DNA of 64,000 nt. Source: Kalaharituber pfeilii (taxonomy: Eukaryota; Ascomycota; Pezizomycetes; Pezizales; Pezizaceae). Made by a program: the position numbers and the translations under genes. The DNA is taken from the NCBI GenBank assembly GCA_015179045.1, contig WHUZ01000128.1, positions 62,001 to 126,000 on the forward strand, written 5' to 3'. Of this stretch, positions 11,251-22,072 are shown one piece after another (the stretch's first letter is position 1; each line of letters opens with the position of its first letter). Under the pieces are notes generated by a model that ran no database searches, was not told where the DNA came from, and was given only the letters and a program-made list of their open reading frames with translations.

Positions 11251-12470
11251 AAAGAAGGTGGCGGCAGGCGGCTGCGAATTCGAGCTGGCCATTGTGCGAG
11301 TATTCGAGGATTATGAAGAGAGCGTTGAGGGTAAATACGAAAGTATGTAGAGCATGGATGTTGAGTAGCTAGGGGTTGTAATGTTACGGTGTAATGAAGG
11401 GTCAATAGCATCTACTGTGTTATACAGGGTACTAGTGACTAGAGCGGGCAGAACGAGGTTCTCAAGGGCATTCTCAACGTTCAAATGTTAAGGAAAGGAT
11501 CATAAAAGAAGAGTAGCCAATTGTCTCACAGATAGCAGCTGCACTGAAGATGGCAGTGTTGGAGGTGGGTCGTTCTGGAGGCAGGTGGTAGCAGGAGAGG
11601 CCGAAGGGAGGCTGTGGGCAGGCACGAAAGCTACTGAGTGCGGGAATGAAGGGCGTCCTGGAAACTGTTGACTGCAGGGCAAAAGTGTTGCTGCTGGCAT
11701 ACTCCCAGGCAGCGATCAGCGCAGTCAGGAGGACGCGAAGGACGGACAAGGCGACAACTGCAGCCTTGGCACGTGCGGTGGAGTTGGTGCCGGAAGGACG
11801 TTGGTGCGGGAAGGAAGTTGGTGCGGAGAGATCCCAGAGCCGTGAAGCTTGCCTGAGTCAAGCGCATTTCGGAAGCGAGGGCAATGAGCAGGTCATTCAG
11901 AACGCGAAAGTAGGAGCCGGATGATTCATGAGGGACGGCGGACAAGCAACCGAGTGCGGTTTGCGGCAGGAGTTAATCCAGAGGAGGACGCGAGAGAGAG
12001 AGCAAAAGGGGTATGGTAGTCTGGCTTACCCACTGCAGATCTATCCATCTCACTGCGTTGAGTGCAAGTGTTCCTCTCGACTCAGGGTAGGGAAATTGCG
12101 TTATAGCGCTCACCAATTACACCAGGCTGCGGGTCGGGATAGGGGAACGTATGTGCAGAAAGAAGATTGGTGGCGAGGAGGCGCACTGCACATACGGAGA
12201 GGAGTGGAGCGCTGAGCGTTTGGTGTTTCGAAGCACTGAGCCGGAGCGCCCAAGAAGCGTAGTGCGGCGGTCACCTGGCACCGCTGGGAGGATTTAGAGG
12301 AGAAAGGATGGTGGCAGGAGGATATCAAGGGCGACTAGTCGAGGAGCACTTCACCAGCCTTGACATGGGCGAGCCGTGGTGCGTGAGGGGGCATTGGGCC
12401 ACTTATATATGTAGAGTAGAGAGGTAGATGCAGAACCTAGGGCGGGAATATGGGTCGTTGCCGTAGGATA
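11251..12470. other. gene-free stretch
   Basis: About 1.2 kb of mixed-composition sequence with overlapping short frames on both strands. None shows a recognisable motif. Confidence 0.35.
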
Positions 12471-12590
12471 GTGGCTTGTATGTGGGGTCACGTGCCCTGC
12501 CATGGCGAACAGCTGCAAGCGGGGTCATGTGACGAAAAAAAAATGTGGGGTCACGTGGTCCACCCCCGCCCAAAAAAAAAAAAAAAAAGG
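12471..12590 (+). mobile_element. older B-tail relic hosting a younger B tail
   Basis: CTTGTATGTGGGGTCACGTG is the 3' part of a B tail. After the nested insertion the sequence resumes and ends in about 16 A (12574-12589). Confidence 0.55.
12495..12543 (+). mobile_element. B-tail micro-insertion nested in an older B tail
   Basis: Body CCCTGCCATGGCGAACAGC..., GCGGGGTCATGTGACG plus about 9 A. The 14-bp TSD TGTGGGGTCACGTG lies at 12481-12494 and 12544-12557. The target itself is B-tail sequence. Confidence 0.9.
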
Positions 12591-12610
12591 CCTTTCCGAG
12601 AATATTTCTA

Positions 12611-12914
12611 TCAGGACCACACTTCAAACTTGCAATTTTCCGCAATGAAACAGGTCTTGACCCATTCTAGCATGTCGTCATCGCAATCAGGTCTCAGTGC
12701 AAATACCCCGCACTTTTCAATCGCAAGAGGCTCAAGAAAGTCCTCATTGTAGCACCACAGCTGCGCCTTTTGCTTGATACCACCCGATACAGTAGCTTAT
12801 CAGCTGTTCTCTCCTTGCGGGATGATCTTGGACCCTTGAAATTCCTTTCCAAAGTGAATCGTAATCCAAAAATTCTTCGTTGGGATGGGGAAATGCGGCT
12901 CTGTCAGAGGTCAT
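12611..12914 (-). pseudogene. small unidentified coding relic with one frameshift
   Basis: An ATG at 12914 opens MTSDRAAFPHPNEEFLDYD, then LWKGISRVQDHPARREQLIS and YCIGWYQAK. Near 12745-12755, in an AAAA run, the plausible sequence moves to another frame: KAQLWCYNEDFLEPLAIEKC, then GVFALRPDCDDDMLEWVKTC, then FIAENCKFEVWS and a stop at 12611. The two halves total about 101 codons and read as one protein. No intron of credible length bridges them. It may be a real short gene broken by a one-base change, or a gene remnant. I do not recognise the family. Confidence 0.45.
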
Positions 12915-13203
12915 CTGAGTAACGCGTTCGTTACTCCCACCTCGAAGGCAAATGTTCTCGAGAGGAGTAGAGAAACTCGGTCAGGAGAGAGAGTAAATAG
13001 CTTGGGCTTCCAGGGCCTAAGTCCTTCGATGCCTCGACACAGCGAGGCCATGTTTGATCAGATGTGTTGGGGAGATGGTAGGTTGGTAGGATGTTGTCAT
13101 AAGGAGCAGATAAATCTGCCCGGCAACCTTGTTCATTTCGTTAGTGGCAGAATGATTGTTCATCTCGTGCAGTATGAATGTTAATGGACTCACGCGCACT
13201 ACC
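12915..13203. other. gene-free stretch upstream of the relic
   Basis: No further coding signal joined to the 12611-12914 relic could be identified. Confidence 0.3.
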
Positions 13204-13212
13204 CCCAAGCTC

Positions 13213-13277
13213 GTTTTTTTTTTTTTTTTTTTTCTCACGTAACCCCGCTTGCAACTGTTCGCAATCGCAGGGCACCT
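13213..13277 (-). mobile_element. B-tail micro-insertion
   Basis: Poly-T, CTCACGTAACCCCGCTTGCA, CTGTTCGCAATCGCAGGGCA. The 9-bp TSD CCCAAGCTC lies at 13204-13212 and 13278-13286. Confidence 0.88.
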
Positions 13278-13535
13278 CCCAAGCTCAGAGCCATACAGGT
13301 TCCCCATACGTCTGAGCTTCTCTCTAATATTCTAAGGCAAAGCTTCCCGCTAGGCAGCTAACACAAATTTCAGTCAATTCACGACTGAACTATAGTTAGT
13401 ATGTGATCATATAAATGCTTTAAACTCACCCTGGCCTTATATGGGCCCTGTATACCTTGGTTGATGCCACAAATACGATACCACCGCGCCACCCTCTCGT
13501 GAAGTTCACACTCGGCTTGCTGACCACCCCAACTT

Positions 13536-14250
13536 GCTGGACCAAAACGTTTATCTAACTCATTGGATTGTAAACCACCAGTTGGGCATTATTATAAACA
13601 TCCCCGGCGTTCGGGACATCAATCTTCCTCTTCTGAAACCTGAACTGTTCCTTCCCCTGGATCACCATCATTTCTTTACCCCAGACAAAGCAGTACATCA
13701 AGCCAGTAGCATCTTGCATTCTTACACAATAGCTTGTTGCGAATAGGGTCGAGGGAAACCCCAAACTGAATAGGAGCACGTCACTGAGAATTGCTGACAC
13801 TAGTCCGCTCGTGCTTTGCCAGTTTAGTCCAGCCGTGGAAGATGTCCTACTGATTCTGGCCTCTGGACCACTCGAAAAATCTCACTCAACTTATACAAAG
13901 TTCCCACATCCGCCTTGGATGTGTCCATGAATGCTCCCCAAATCAGCGGTTCACCGTCCAAGTTCTTTTCCATTATGTTACGTTGCAGATTCCCTTTTAC
14001 TTGACAAAAACTCGAACCCTAGTGATCCGGGTTGTTGTATTCCTGCTTCTTGGATCTCCACAACATGAAGAGGCTCCCGGACTATGCAACCTGCGATAAA
14101 TGGCCTCCTCACTGTAAAGCACGTCAGCCATTTTGTACATAGTTTGGAGTGGAGTTGGAAGGGGCTATTCATGTCTCGACACCGACAGCAACCGCCACAG
14201 AACGAGTTTCTGGAGCGATTTCGCAGCCACAACAGGATTACTTACGAACC
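13536..14250 (-). pseudogene. fragmented unidentified coding relic
   Basis: Three minus-strand pieces look protein-like. At about 13980-13830: MEKNLDGEPLIWGAFMDTSK, ADVGTLYKLSEIFRVVQRPE, then a stop. At 13800-13555: LVSAILSDVLLFSLGFPSTL, FATSYCVRMQDATGLMYCFV, WGKEMMVIQGKEQFRFQKRK, ending VVYNPMS. At 14232-13978 lies a less certain piece, with MYKMADVLYSEEAIYRRLHS in an alternative frame. Stops and frame changes separate them. I do not recognise a family; a decayed host gene or an integrated foreign gene are both possible. Confidence 0.35.
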
Positions 14251-14539
14251 TTACCTGGATCAATAGCTTTCAGTACACTGATTCTGTTGATCCAATTTTT
14301 ATCCCGAAAAATCGTTTTTCCCACGTTGGTCACACGCGACGCATACCCTCCGCATGCGATGTGACTTACCCACAACCACTCACTCACTGATCGGTCAAAC
14401 ATCCAACATGAGCTTCCATAGAGGCTCAAGGGGTGGCCACCGAGGAAATCGGTTCGTACCGGTTACTCTATAGCCACCAGCGCCTACAACACCACCACCG
14501 CCACCATCAATACCGCCACATGCTCGCCTACCACTGAAC
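14251..14539. other. gene-free stretch
   Basis: Nothing supported. A short ACCACC-rich microsatellite-like run lies near 14490. Confidence 0.3.
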
Positions 14540-14550
14540 TTCAACTCCTC

Positions 14551-15169
14551 TTTTTTTTTTTTTTTTTTTTTTTATATCATTATTCGCGTGCCGCCCTAGG
14601 GGCTATGGCGAGGTGTATTAGATACAGGCTAAAGAAAAGGGTTTAAAGAAAATGAATAAGTAAACAGAGGTTGATGACAGAAAATGAATAAGTAAACTGA
14701 GGTTGATGACAGCGGAATCTAAGGAAATGTCTGCTAGCCTCCGGACCTCCCTCCCCCAAGGGAGAGCTTATTGGATCCTTCCGACCTCCTCCCCTTCCCC
14801 GAGTAGCTCGAGTAGTCTCCGTAACGGGCCTTCGTCTTTTTCTTTTTCTTTTGGGGGGTTGCGTATATCTTCCATCCCCCATGGCCATCTCCTTTGCCAA
14901 GTTCGGCATTCTCCTAGGAGGTGGGATGTCGTCTCTTCGGCCTCGCCACACCATCGGCATGTCGGATCATCTGTCTTCCCTATTCTGTGTTGCCAGGCTC
15001 GTAGGCCTTTCCCTCCCAACAGCCCCACTAGTCTCGATACGTGCTTTCGGAGTCTCTGTAGCGGTCGGTAGCTGAGGTGGAGTCTGTTTCTTTCTCGGGC
15101 CCTGGCTTGTTTGGTGAGTTGTCTCATTCCGTTTTCGGTCGTGATCTCGGGCTGGTACTGTAAGTAGGT
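14551..15169 (-). mobile_element. 5'-truncated LINE-H copy: ORF2 C-terminus plus H tail
   Basis: The 11-bp TSD TTCAACTCCTC (14540-14550, 15170-15180) brackets the copy. Poly-T and the H hairpin occupy 14551-14615. Minus strand 15127-14768 encodes the ORF2 C-terminus with the zinc motif CRWCGEAEETTSHLLGEC, typical of the region after reverse transcriptase in LINEs. This copy ties the H hairpin to a genuine LINE 3'UTR, showing that the isolated H tails are LINE 3' ends. Confidence 0.9.
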
Positions 15170-15532
15170 TTCAACTCCTCAGCTAAGCAATAGGCAGCCC
15201 AACTTCAAAAGACATCGCTAGCTTTTGTCTTAGATGTGGCACACAATCTTTTGTATGCAGTGGCAGAAAAAGTAGATCTTGAGGAGAGATATGAGTTGGT
15301 GCATCTGCAACTTAAGAATATCCAACTCTTCATAAGTTCTATTCGCAAAAAGTACTATGGAGTTGAGCCAGACTCTACCAAACCAAACATGTCTACTCCA
15401 CCTATACGTAATGTGGATACGTAAACAGAGCGACCCTCGTATGCAGAAGCGGCTGCCCAAACCTCCACAGCTCCCTCAAAGATAAGGCCAGACCCTCTTA
15501 CCCCACCTAGCGTAAAGAAGAGAGACCCACCT

Positions 15533-16075
15533 TTTTTTATTCACGTAACCCCGCATACAGGCTCCCAGCCTATGGCAGGGACCCATATACCCGGGCCAGG
15601 TTTGCGACAACTAACTACGGAATCTACATACACACCTTGAGCACCCAGTGCCCTCCGTCCCCCGGTCCCCGGCTACCCCAGATCGAGGCAGGCAAACCAG
15701 TACTCGACCGGGTCGCCTTCCACGCCTTCTTGCTTCCAGCCTTTCTCCTCTAGGTCCTCCCAGGACTGCCAGGTGACATGCGCCCCATCTTTGTTCTTCC
15801 TCTGGGGCCGCTACAGTTCTGTGCATCTGAACACCACATGCTCAGCACTCCATGCCTCACCACATGTGCATTGTACCTCCTCGCCACTGACCATCCTCCT
15901 CCACATAGCTCCGCCTTTTCCAGTCCGCAGCCATGTGTAATTTGTGAGTGCTCTCCTGCCCCACTTTACGAATTTGCCCTTCTCAAACCCTGCACGCTCC
16001 CTCTCCTCTTTTCTTTTTCGAACTAACAAAGGAAAGACCACCACCTCCAGGGCCACTTCTACTACAAAGAGCAAG
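15533..16075 (-). mobile_element. 5'-truncated LINE copy with variant B tail (B2)
   Basis: A short poly-T then ATTCACGTAACCCCGCATAC and AGCCTATGGCAGGG. Minus strand 16074-15620 encodes an ORF2 C-terminus with zinc motif CTCGEAWSAEHVVFRC, then a frame change. The B2 hairpin differs in sequence from B but keeps the outer CCCTGC/GCGGGG stem and a different complementary inner stem (ATAGGCT/AGCCTGTAT). No clear duplication. Confidence 0.8.
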
Positions 16076-16089
16076 CCCGTTTTACCAAA

Positions 16090-16622
16090 TAAGCCAGAAC
16101 TATGACCTGCGACTTTAGCAATCGTAGTTTATGGGATAGCAGTGACCAAGAGATTGGGGAATGTTCGGAAGTGGTTGGAGGCGGATAATAAACTATGCAC
16201 AAAAATCGCTGGGGCTAGATAGCTGTTGAAGCAAGAGAGGAGGGAGAGAAAGGCGACTAGTTCTGTTGTTGTTTACCTGGAGGGGGCAGACAGGACTAGT
16301 CAAAGACCAGAGACTCTACGCATCGGAGGTAAGAAGTACAGATGGGGTGCGTATGAGTAGGATAGGGAAAGGAAAGGCAAACGAAAGCAGGTGGGTAGGG
16401 CTGGGGAGGATCCAGAACCTATTGTATGTATTATTGTACTTGGTCCACTGTCTGTCTGCATTTGTTCATCTGCAGCCACGGTGAAGTCGTGTAGATAGAT
16501 AAGTAGCATGGGTGATCCGGCCCACAATCCGGTGTCACAGACCTGCCTCCGGGTAACAAAGGGGTCCTGCCATAGGCTGAGCGCTTGTATGCGGGGTTAC
16601 GTGATTAAAAAAAAAAAAAAAA
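16090..16622 (+). mobile_element. ORF1-only fragment ending in a B2 tail
   Basis: Plus-strand translation of 16126-16330 follows the gag-like ORF1 C-terminus of the H half-LINEs (YGIAVTKRLGNVRKWLEADN, then ATSSVVVYLEGADR), with stops. After a 3'UTR it ends CCTGCCATAGGCTGAGCGC, GCGGGGTTACGTGAT and A16. It lies head-to-head with the preceding minus-strand copy. Confidence 0.65.
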
Positions 16623-16623
16623 T

Positions 16624-16745
<122 letters not shown>

Positions 16746-17010
16746 TTAAAAAAAGTAAAATTCATGTCTCGAGCAATCCCAGCTGGTTATGAAGCTCCTG
16801 CGGCATCATCTTGTTGGAACACAGTTGCTGTTCGTCTGTACATAGAATGACTACTGCACCATTCGGTGAACTATGCCCTTGTAGGCACCACCCAAGGTTT
16901 CTTTGCATCTCTAGATGTATTCATCCATTTATGTCTACAGGAGTTCATCTTGGGAGAACGCGTATGCCCACTATGATAACACCCTATGCAGGTAGGAACG
17001 AGGAAATATT
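16746..17010. other. gene-free stretch
   Basis: No supported gene or repeat. Confidence 0.3.
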
Positions 17011-17020
17011 ATGGCTATAT

Positions 17021-17216
17021 TTTTTTTTCTTCTTTTTTGTCATTACTCGCATGCCGCCCTATGGGCTATGGCGAGATTGCTTACAAAGGAGATATTAGCA
17101 TGAAATCAAACAAGAAAAAGGACGACCTATAACCCACGATATCCAATAGTAGTGTAGGGAGAAAAACAAAACCGACATAGAACCCACAATCTCCGATAGT
17201 AATGTGGGGAGAAACA
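17021..17216 (-). mobile_element. H-tail insertion with about 130 bp of 3'UTR
   Basis: T-rich run, GTCATTACTCGCATGCCGCC, ATGGGCTATGGCGAG, then 3'UTR sequence. The 10-bp TSD ATGGCTATAT lies at 17011-17020 and 17217-17226. Confidence 0.85.
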
Positions 17217-17226
17217 ATGGCTATAT

Positions 17227-18052
17227 TTGCAAACAGTAATAATGTCGATATTTGGTAAGTGGGAGCGGATGAATGACCCAGCAACTGACATCCCACTCCT
17301 GAATGAAGATTGAATACCCATGTAACTCGGCAGTCGGAAAATAGGGAGCACTAGGTTGCGTTACAACATACGTCAACTGCTAATTTATCAACGACACCTG
17401 CGAACATCAACTGGCGCGCATTGTCCCCTTCAATTAGTGACTAATGACGGCAGGATGTCTTCATGAACGCTGTTTACCAGAGTATCCATTAGATCTGTGG
17501 GACACAACTCACTGTACATCAGTGGCTTTTAACCACCTCTTGGACAAGTATAAGTTCTGACCACGGACGAAGTTGTTTCAAGCAACAATAGCAGAACGGA
17601 ATCTAAAGGCATTGGCTTTGAGAATAGGGGGACTTCGAACATCCACTAATCAACCGCGATCTGTGTCTCACCAGTTCAAGGAATAGCTACATGTAATAGG
17701 TCACTCTGCCGAATCCTGCCGATATCGCGTCCTTAATCCAGTTTGGGTAAAGAGACGACAATCAAATATGCTCCTCAGCCAATGTAAAAGATAGGCAATG
17801 CAGCTACTATTGAGGTGGAGGGGTGAATGCTTACTGGTATGAACGCATCCTAGTTGGAGTGCTTAGTGTCGCTTAGTTGTGCTTCACACCCTGAATATTA
17901 AGGCCTCCCGTTTTAAGGCCTCCAACTCCTCATGTGAGAGATATAGAGCTACAATGCATACAAAAGCTCTATTTACTTCCATCTCGACACTTTAGAGAGT
18001 CTCAACACTACAGTTGGAACGCCCGCGACAAGAACACACATTTGGAACAACA
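17227..18052. other. gene-free stretch upstream of the two-exon gene
   Basis: About 0.8 kb without a supported frame; it should include the promoter of the gene starting at 18053. No defined element recognised. Confidence 0.35.
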
Positions 18053-19069
18053 ATGGGATTGGCTATTCAGCCCGGAGCTATTTTATGGCTTTACAAATCT
18101 TCGGACTTTAGTAACAATGATATTGGGAAGGGAGGTCATCCTGTTGTTGTGGCAAGTGATATCTTAGGTACAGAGGTTGAGGTATGCAGGGTAAGGCGTT
18201 TCTTACTTGTACCCCTATTTTCTAACATCACGTCTCATTTTTGTCAATTTTCTAGTATGGGAACTTAACTGGCTTTGATTCCAAACTGGCTTGTTCTTTG
18301 GCGGTTTCACTTATTATTGATCTTCAACCGTAGCAAGAATATTGTGATATTTCTGTCTCTCAAATCTGCATACGCTTACAATGGACATGGCAACATGATT
18401 GAACAGATCACTACATTCCGCGATCCCAAACAGAGGCAAAAATACTTGCCACTATGCACCACAATAAGCAGCAAAGCTCAGCAGCATTCTCAACAGCATC
18501 GCGAGGGTAAGTGTATACGAGTTGAGGTAAAGCGCGGAAACCCATTGCCAAAGCAATCCTGGGTCAACACGCAAGAGCAACGGGATTCAGTGCCTGTTTC
18601 TTCCCTTCGAGCGTTGGACAAGGGGAAAGCAGAAGCAACACTGGAGTTGCGTGCTATGTCTACGCTTTTCATGGCCGTTGGGATACCCATGGTTCCATCC
18701 GCCCCTCCACCGCCGCCACCCGTGGCGCCCCTACCGCAAAAACAGTCTCGAGATTCACGATCTTCACCCTCTTCCTCGCCCTCTTCCTCTGACTCACGGG
18801 TGCTCGGACGCGAAAGATCACGTACAAGACTAGCACTCTCGCCCTCTTCCTCTGACTCACGGGTGCTCGGACGCGAAAGATCACGTACAAGACTAGCACT
18901 CTCGCCGCTTCGCCCACGCGGTTTGTATGGTTGTTTACCGCCGCCAGCGCTGTACATGCGGGACGAAATAGATGATTGTTTGGTTCTATCCCGGCACCGT
19001 TTCATCCCTGTTGGGAGACATCGTGTTCTTGTCGAATCGGAGTTCGTTGTACTCAGTCCTAGGTACTGA
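18053..19069 (+). CDS. uncharacterised two-exon protein, 266 aa
   Basis: Exon 1 is 18053-18190 (46 codons from an ATG in AACAATGGG). A GTAAGG donor at 18191 and an AACAG acceptor ending at 18406 remove 216 nt and join phase 0 to exon 2 (18407-19069). The join gives ...TEVEVCRITTFRDPKQ..., a smooth sequence. The N-terminal half (MGLAIQPGAILWLY, then GHPVVVASDI) looks globular. A Ser/Arg/Pro-rich tail includes a 63-bp exact tandem duplication (two copies of a 21-aa SPSSSDSRVLGRERS-type unit, about 18839-18905) and a proline run. No catalytic motif is visible, so I assign no function. A competing acceptor near 18256 gives a frame that soon stops. The intron is long for this window. Confidence 0.7.
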
Positions 19070-19639
19070 GCTTTCGTTCCTGAGTGTACTTGGTTTGAGA
19101 ATACATAGTCTATTTGTTTTGTTGTAACTGTGCTTACGTTTGTCAAACTCTGGTGCTAGGGCGGTGGGTTCTTTTAGGGTCAAATTTCGTTAAGATTTGT
19201 TGCATGTTCTCTTCGCGCTCACTTCCTGCTATCTTTTTGAAGATACTTCATAGGCATCATGCTGTACTCCTCATGTGTGCGGTGCACGAATATATTGTCA
19301 TAAAATACACTATAACATCTTGAGATCATGAGTCCGCCAGGGCGAACTGGTTAAGAGTTCTGATCTCATCATAACTCCATCGGCTCTACTGCAGAACATC
19401 CACTGTAGATGTACGATCGGAAATAATACCAAGCTGTAACGGAGAAACTATGCATACTTACAAAATTAGTAAAGCGCACAAAACTGAGTCCAGCGACTCC
19501 CGGCTGCCACCGCTGGACTCCCATAAAATGCCCTATCGTCACTCGTGTAGGTCGATTTTAGGCCACCAACAGCATTTCTGTTACATTGAGTAGGGATTCA
19601 CAATCTGGCAATGTGACTGCATGCTTGGGCTGTATCAGC
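19070..19639. other. downstream of the two-exon gene, with a tRNA-like relic
   Basis: No further coding signal. See the separate tRNA-like entry at 19329-19395. Confidence 0.3.
19329..19395 (+). other. tRNA-Met-like relic
   Basis: GTCCGCCAGGGCGAACTGGT resembles a tRNA 5' half with a degenerate A box. It is followed by TCTGATCTCATCATAA, like an anticodon arm carrying CAT. The T arm and acceptor stem are not recognisable, so this is a tRNA-derived remnant, not a functional gene. Confidence 0.3.
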
Positions 19640-19649
19640 TGTCACAACG

Positions 19650-19689
19650 CGATTAATGAAAGAAAAAAAAAAAAAAAAAAAAAAAAAAA
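19650..19689 (+). mobile_element. 13-nt H-tail fragment plus poly-A
   Basis: The insert is only CGATTAATGAAAG followed by A27, between perfect copies of TGTCACAACG (19640-19649 and 19690-19699). It carries just the last nucleotides of the H tail. Confidence 0.85.
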
Positions 19690-19699
19690 TGTCACAACG

Positions 19700-20339
19700 T
19701 GGACCGGGAATGATCATTCAATTCGCATTGTCTGCGTTTGGTAGAGTCCAATTCTGAGGTTTTCATACCAGCAATTACATAAATAGCCTCTCTGCGGTGC
19801 GAAACTCTGGGTTTTGCTAACTGTTACTGCCGCTTCATACAGAACTACAGCGCCAAAGCTAAGCTCAATGTATAACAACACCGCTTGAAGCGGTCCTTAG
19901 AACTTACTTAGCGGACCAGACGGAGCCCAGTCTGGTATTGTGAAATATATATGACATGACACCTGACAAGTAGCGCTTGATATATCAGGCTTCGTGAGGA
20001 TCAAACTTAGCATCTATCCCATTGTTGTCACGCTACTGTAACCTGTCCATTGCTGCAATGTTGGTGTAACATTCAGAAACTAGCATTAATTAGGTTTAGC
20101 TGCTGGAAAAGCAGCTGGAGGCCTGAAATGCGGCGTGCCTCCCCAGGTGTCCTCCTCCCTGCATGGGCAGGTAAGGTCTTATGCATGAGATGGACTTTGC
20201 GCCCAAGTTTCTGGGGTAGCAGCAATCCCTAACGGGGTTTTCTTCGCTAGTTTTGCCCTACCGGAACGCTTTTGTATTTCTGACTATTGAGGAGTTAATA
20301 TGCTGACGTTGTTATTTGGGACCTGTAGCAGTCGATATT
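19700..20339. other. gene-free stretch
   Basis: No supported gene. Confidence 0.3.
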
Positions 20340-20495
20340 CTGGAGGGATGACGGTTCTAAACTGGTAGAAAAATGCCGGGTGTCGAAAAGGGAATGGCCT
20401 GGAGAAAGCGACGCACTCATTAGGCCCCGCAAGGGGAGAACGAGAAGGAGACCGACACTTACAGCACTGATGGACTGGGTGGACCGCTAGTTATC
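20340..20495 (+). pseudogene. LINE-H ORF2 C-terminal relic
   Basis: Plus-strand translation KREWPGESDALIRPRKGRTR, then LTALMDWVDR and a stop, matches the end of the LINE-H ORF2 at 21423 (WPGGQDAVRAPPEGEE, then LMELMGWVER). Both ends stop at the same point, which supports homology. Confidence 0.65.
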
Positions 20496-20519
20496 CGAGA
20501 CCGGGCGGAATGTTGTTAT

Positions 20520-20569
20520 ATTTCTCTTGTTCTCATGTTTCTCATGTTTCTCATGTTTCTCAATTATCA
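20520..20569 (+). repeat. TCTCATGTT short tandem repeat
   Basis: Several 9-bp units precede the H tail, and the same units recur after it (20691-20710), so the tail interrupts or duplicated this array. Confidence 0.7.
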
Positions 20570-20690
20570 TGCCAATGCTACTTTAATATTTCCTCTTTTC
20601 TCACCTATATGTATTTACTTAAACCTCGCCATAGCCTTTCAGGCGGCATGCGAGTAATGATATATATATATATATATAAAGAAAATTATG
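20570..20690 (+). mobile_element. H tail with (TA)n end
   Basis: CCTCGCCATAGCCTTTCAGG, CGGCATGCGAGTAATGATAT, then (TA)n and AAAG in place of plain poly-A. It lies between blocks of the 9-bp repeat. Confidence 0.75.
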
Positions 20691-20743
20691 TTTCTCATGT
20701 TTCTCATGTACCTAATTTACCATAGCCCCTATAGTTGCGGTAT

Positions 20744-21146
20744 TTTTTTTTTTTTTTTATCAATACTCGCATGCCGCCCTTCGGGCTATGGCGAGGGTTT
20801 ATTAAAAGAAAAGAAAACCTAACTAACGTCTAGGTACATGTGATGCCCGCGTTTTCCATTGTGTTGCGGGGGGAGCGGCCAGCTGTCTGTCTCATCTCCG
20901 TCCTCTTTCCGCCTCGTACTGGCTCGCCTTGAGCCAAGTCGTACCCTATCAATATCCTGTTGGTCCTCCAAGTATACCACTACGGAGCTTGTCTTTTTTC
21001 CTTCTCCTCTTTCTTCATCAACCATCTGATCCCGACAATCTTCTTCAGGTCTTTATTATCCGCAGTCAGCCATCGTCGCACGTTGTCCAAATTCTTCCTC
21101 AGGGCTATGCCGTGCACAACGATGCCAGATTTGGTGAGGATGGTGG
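20744..21146 (-). mobile_element. ORF1-only LINE-H element ('half-LINE')
   Basis: A perfect 13-bp TSD, ATAGTTGCGGTAT, lies at 20731-20743 and 21147-21159. Poly-T and the H hairpin are at 20744-20797. Minus strand encodes the gag-like ORF1 C-terminus: SGIVVHGIALRKNLDNVRRW, LTADNKDLKKIVGIRWLMKK, KKTSSVVVYLEDQQDIDRVR and a terminal WPLPPQHNGKRGHH. ORF1 is joined directly to the tail with no reverse transcriptase between. The protein ends share WPLPPQ and RGHH with the plus-strand copy at 34334. Confidence 0.88.
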
Positions 21147-21330
21147 ATAGTTGCGGTATGGAAGATTCCTTACGGAGGATATCTATTAGTAGACCTGAGG
21201 TCAACTCCATGTAGGGATGCTGTGACCCTGTCCATTCCAGTTTGATACATAAATGTCCGTATACTTGAAATCATACGTCGTACCAGCTCTCGCTCTAATA
21301 AGTGCATGTTGATCAAACTACAGGTCAAGA

Positions 21331-21770
21331 TTTTTAATATCATTACTCGCATACCGCTCTAAGGGCTACGGCGAGATTAAATACGTAAGGGTTAAAGAAA
21401 AATTAAAACTGAAATTAGGCCCTCACCTCTCTACCCACCCCATGAGTTCCATCAGTGAGTCCGGCCCGTTCTCCTCTCCCTCTGGTGGTGCTCTAACTGC
21501 GTCCTGCCCCCCTGGCCACCTTCTCTTCCACATTTCACACCTGGACCAGATATGTTCTGATGTCTCCTCTTCCATACCGTACCACCGACATTCCGGCCCA
21601 TCCGCCTTGCCGATTCTAAACTTCCGGGCCCTCAGGCCCTTCCCTCCCAGTAGGCCCCCCAGGGTACTGGTCAAGTCAATCTTGGAGCTAGCATGCGAGT
21701 AATGATATAAAAAAAAAAAAAAAATCTTGGAGCTAGCTACAATACGCGCTCTGCCGCTAGTTTCCGTGCC
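21331..21770 (-). mobile_element. 5'-truncated LINE-H copy: ORF2 C-terminus plus H tail
   Basis: The tail (AATATCATTACTCGCATACC, AAGGGCTACGGCGAG) is at 21333-21375. Minus strand 21674-21423 encodes the ORF2 end with a zinc-type segment ECRWYGMEEETSEHIWSRC (one Cys replaced by Tyr) and terminal LMELMGWVER. Coding similarity seems to resume beyond the nested micro-insertion at 21693-21723, so the copy reaches about 21770. Its 5' boundary is uncertain. Confidence 0.8.
21693..21723 (+). mobile_element. 16-nt H-tail fragment plus poly-A, nested in LINE-H
   Basis: The insert is ATGCGAGTAATGATAT plus A15, between perfect 14-bp copies of ATCTTGGAGCTAGC (21679-21692 and 21724-21737). It is one of the shortest recognisable retro-insertions here. 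Confidence 0.93.
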
Positions 21771-21802
21771 ACGTGTTTATGGATACGTAGGAAAAATGCC
21801 AG

Positions 21803-21912
21803 TGTTCCAAACCGGCCAGGCCGGTCCAGGCCGTCCAGACCGCCCAGTCTGGTCCAGGCTGGTCCAGGCTGGTCCAGGCCGCCCAGGCTGGTCCAGGCCA
21901 TTCAGGCCGTTC
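21803..21912. repeat. GGTCCAGGC-type minisatellite
   Basis: About ten imperfect 9-11 bp units (CCAGGCTGGT, CCAGGCCGCC and variants). No gene is associated. Confidence 0.7.
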
Positions 21913-22072
21913 AAGCAATGTCCGGGGCAGGATGGCTGGTTACGAGGCTATTTCAGGGGCCGCCTTCAGGTTACTTGGACACGGATTTAATATGAACCTT
22001 GCAATATTTTCGGATAACTATCTAGACTTTTTTTTATTGAGCAGCGCTTTTGGCAGGTATTCAGGTAAGTAA

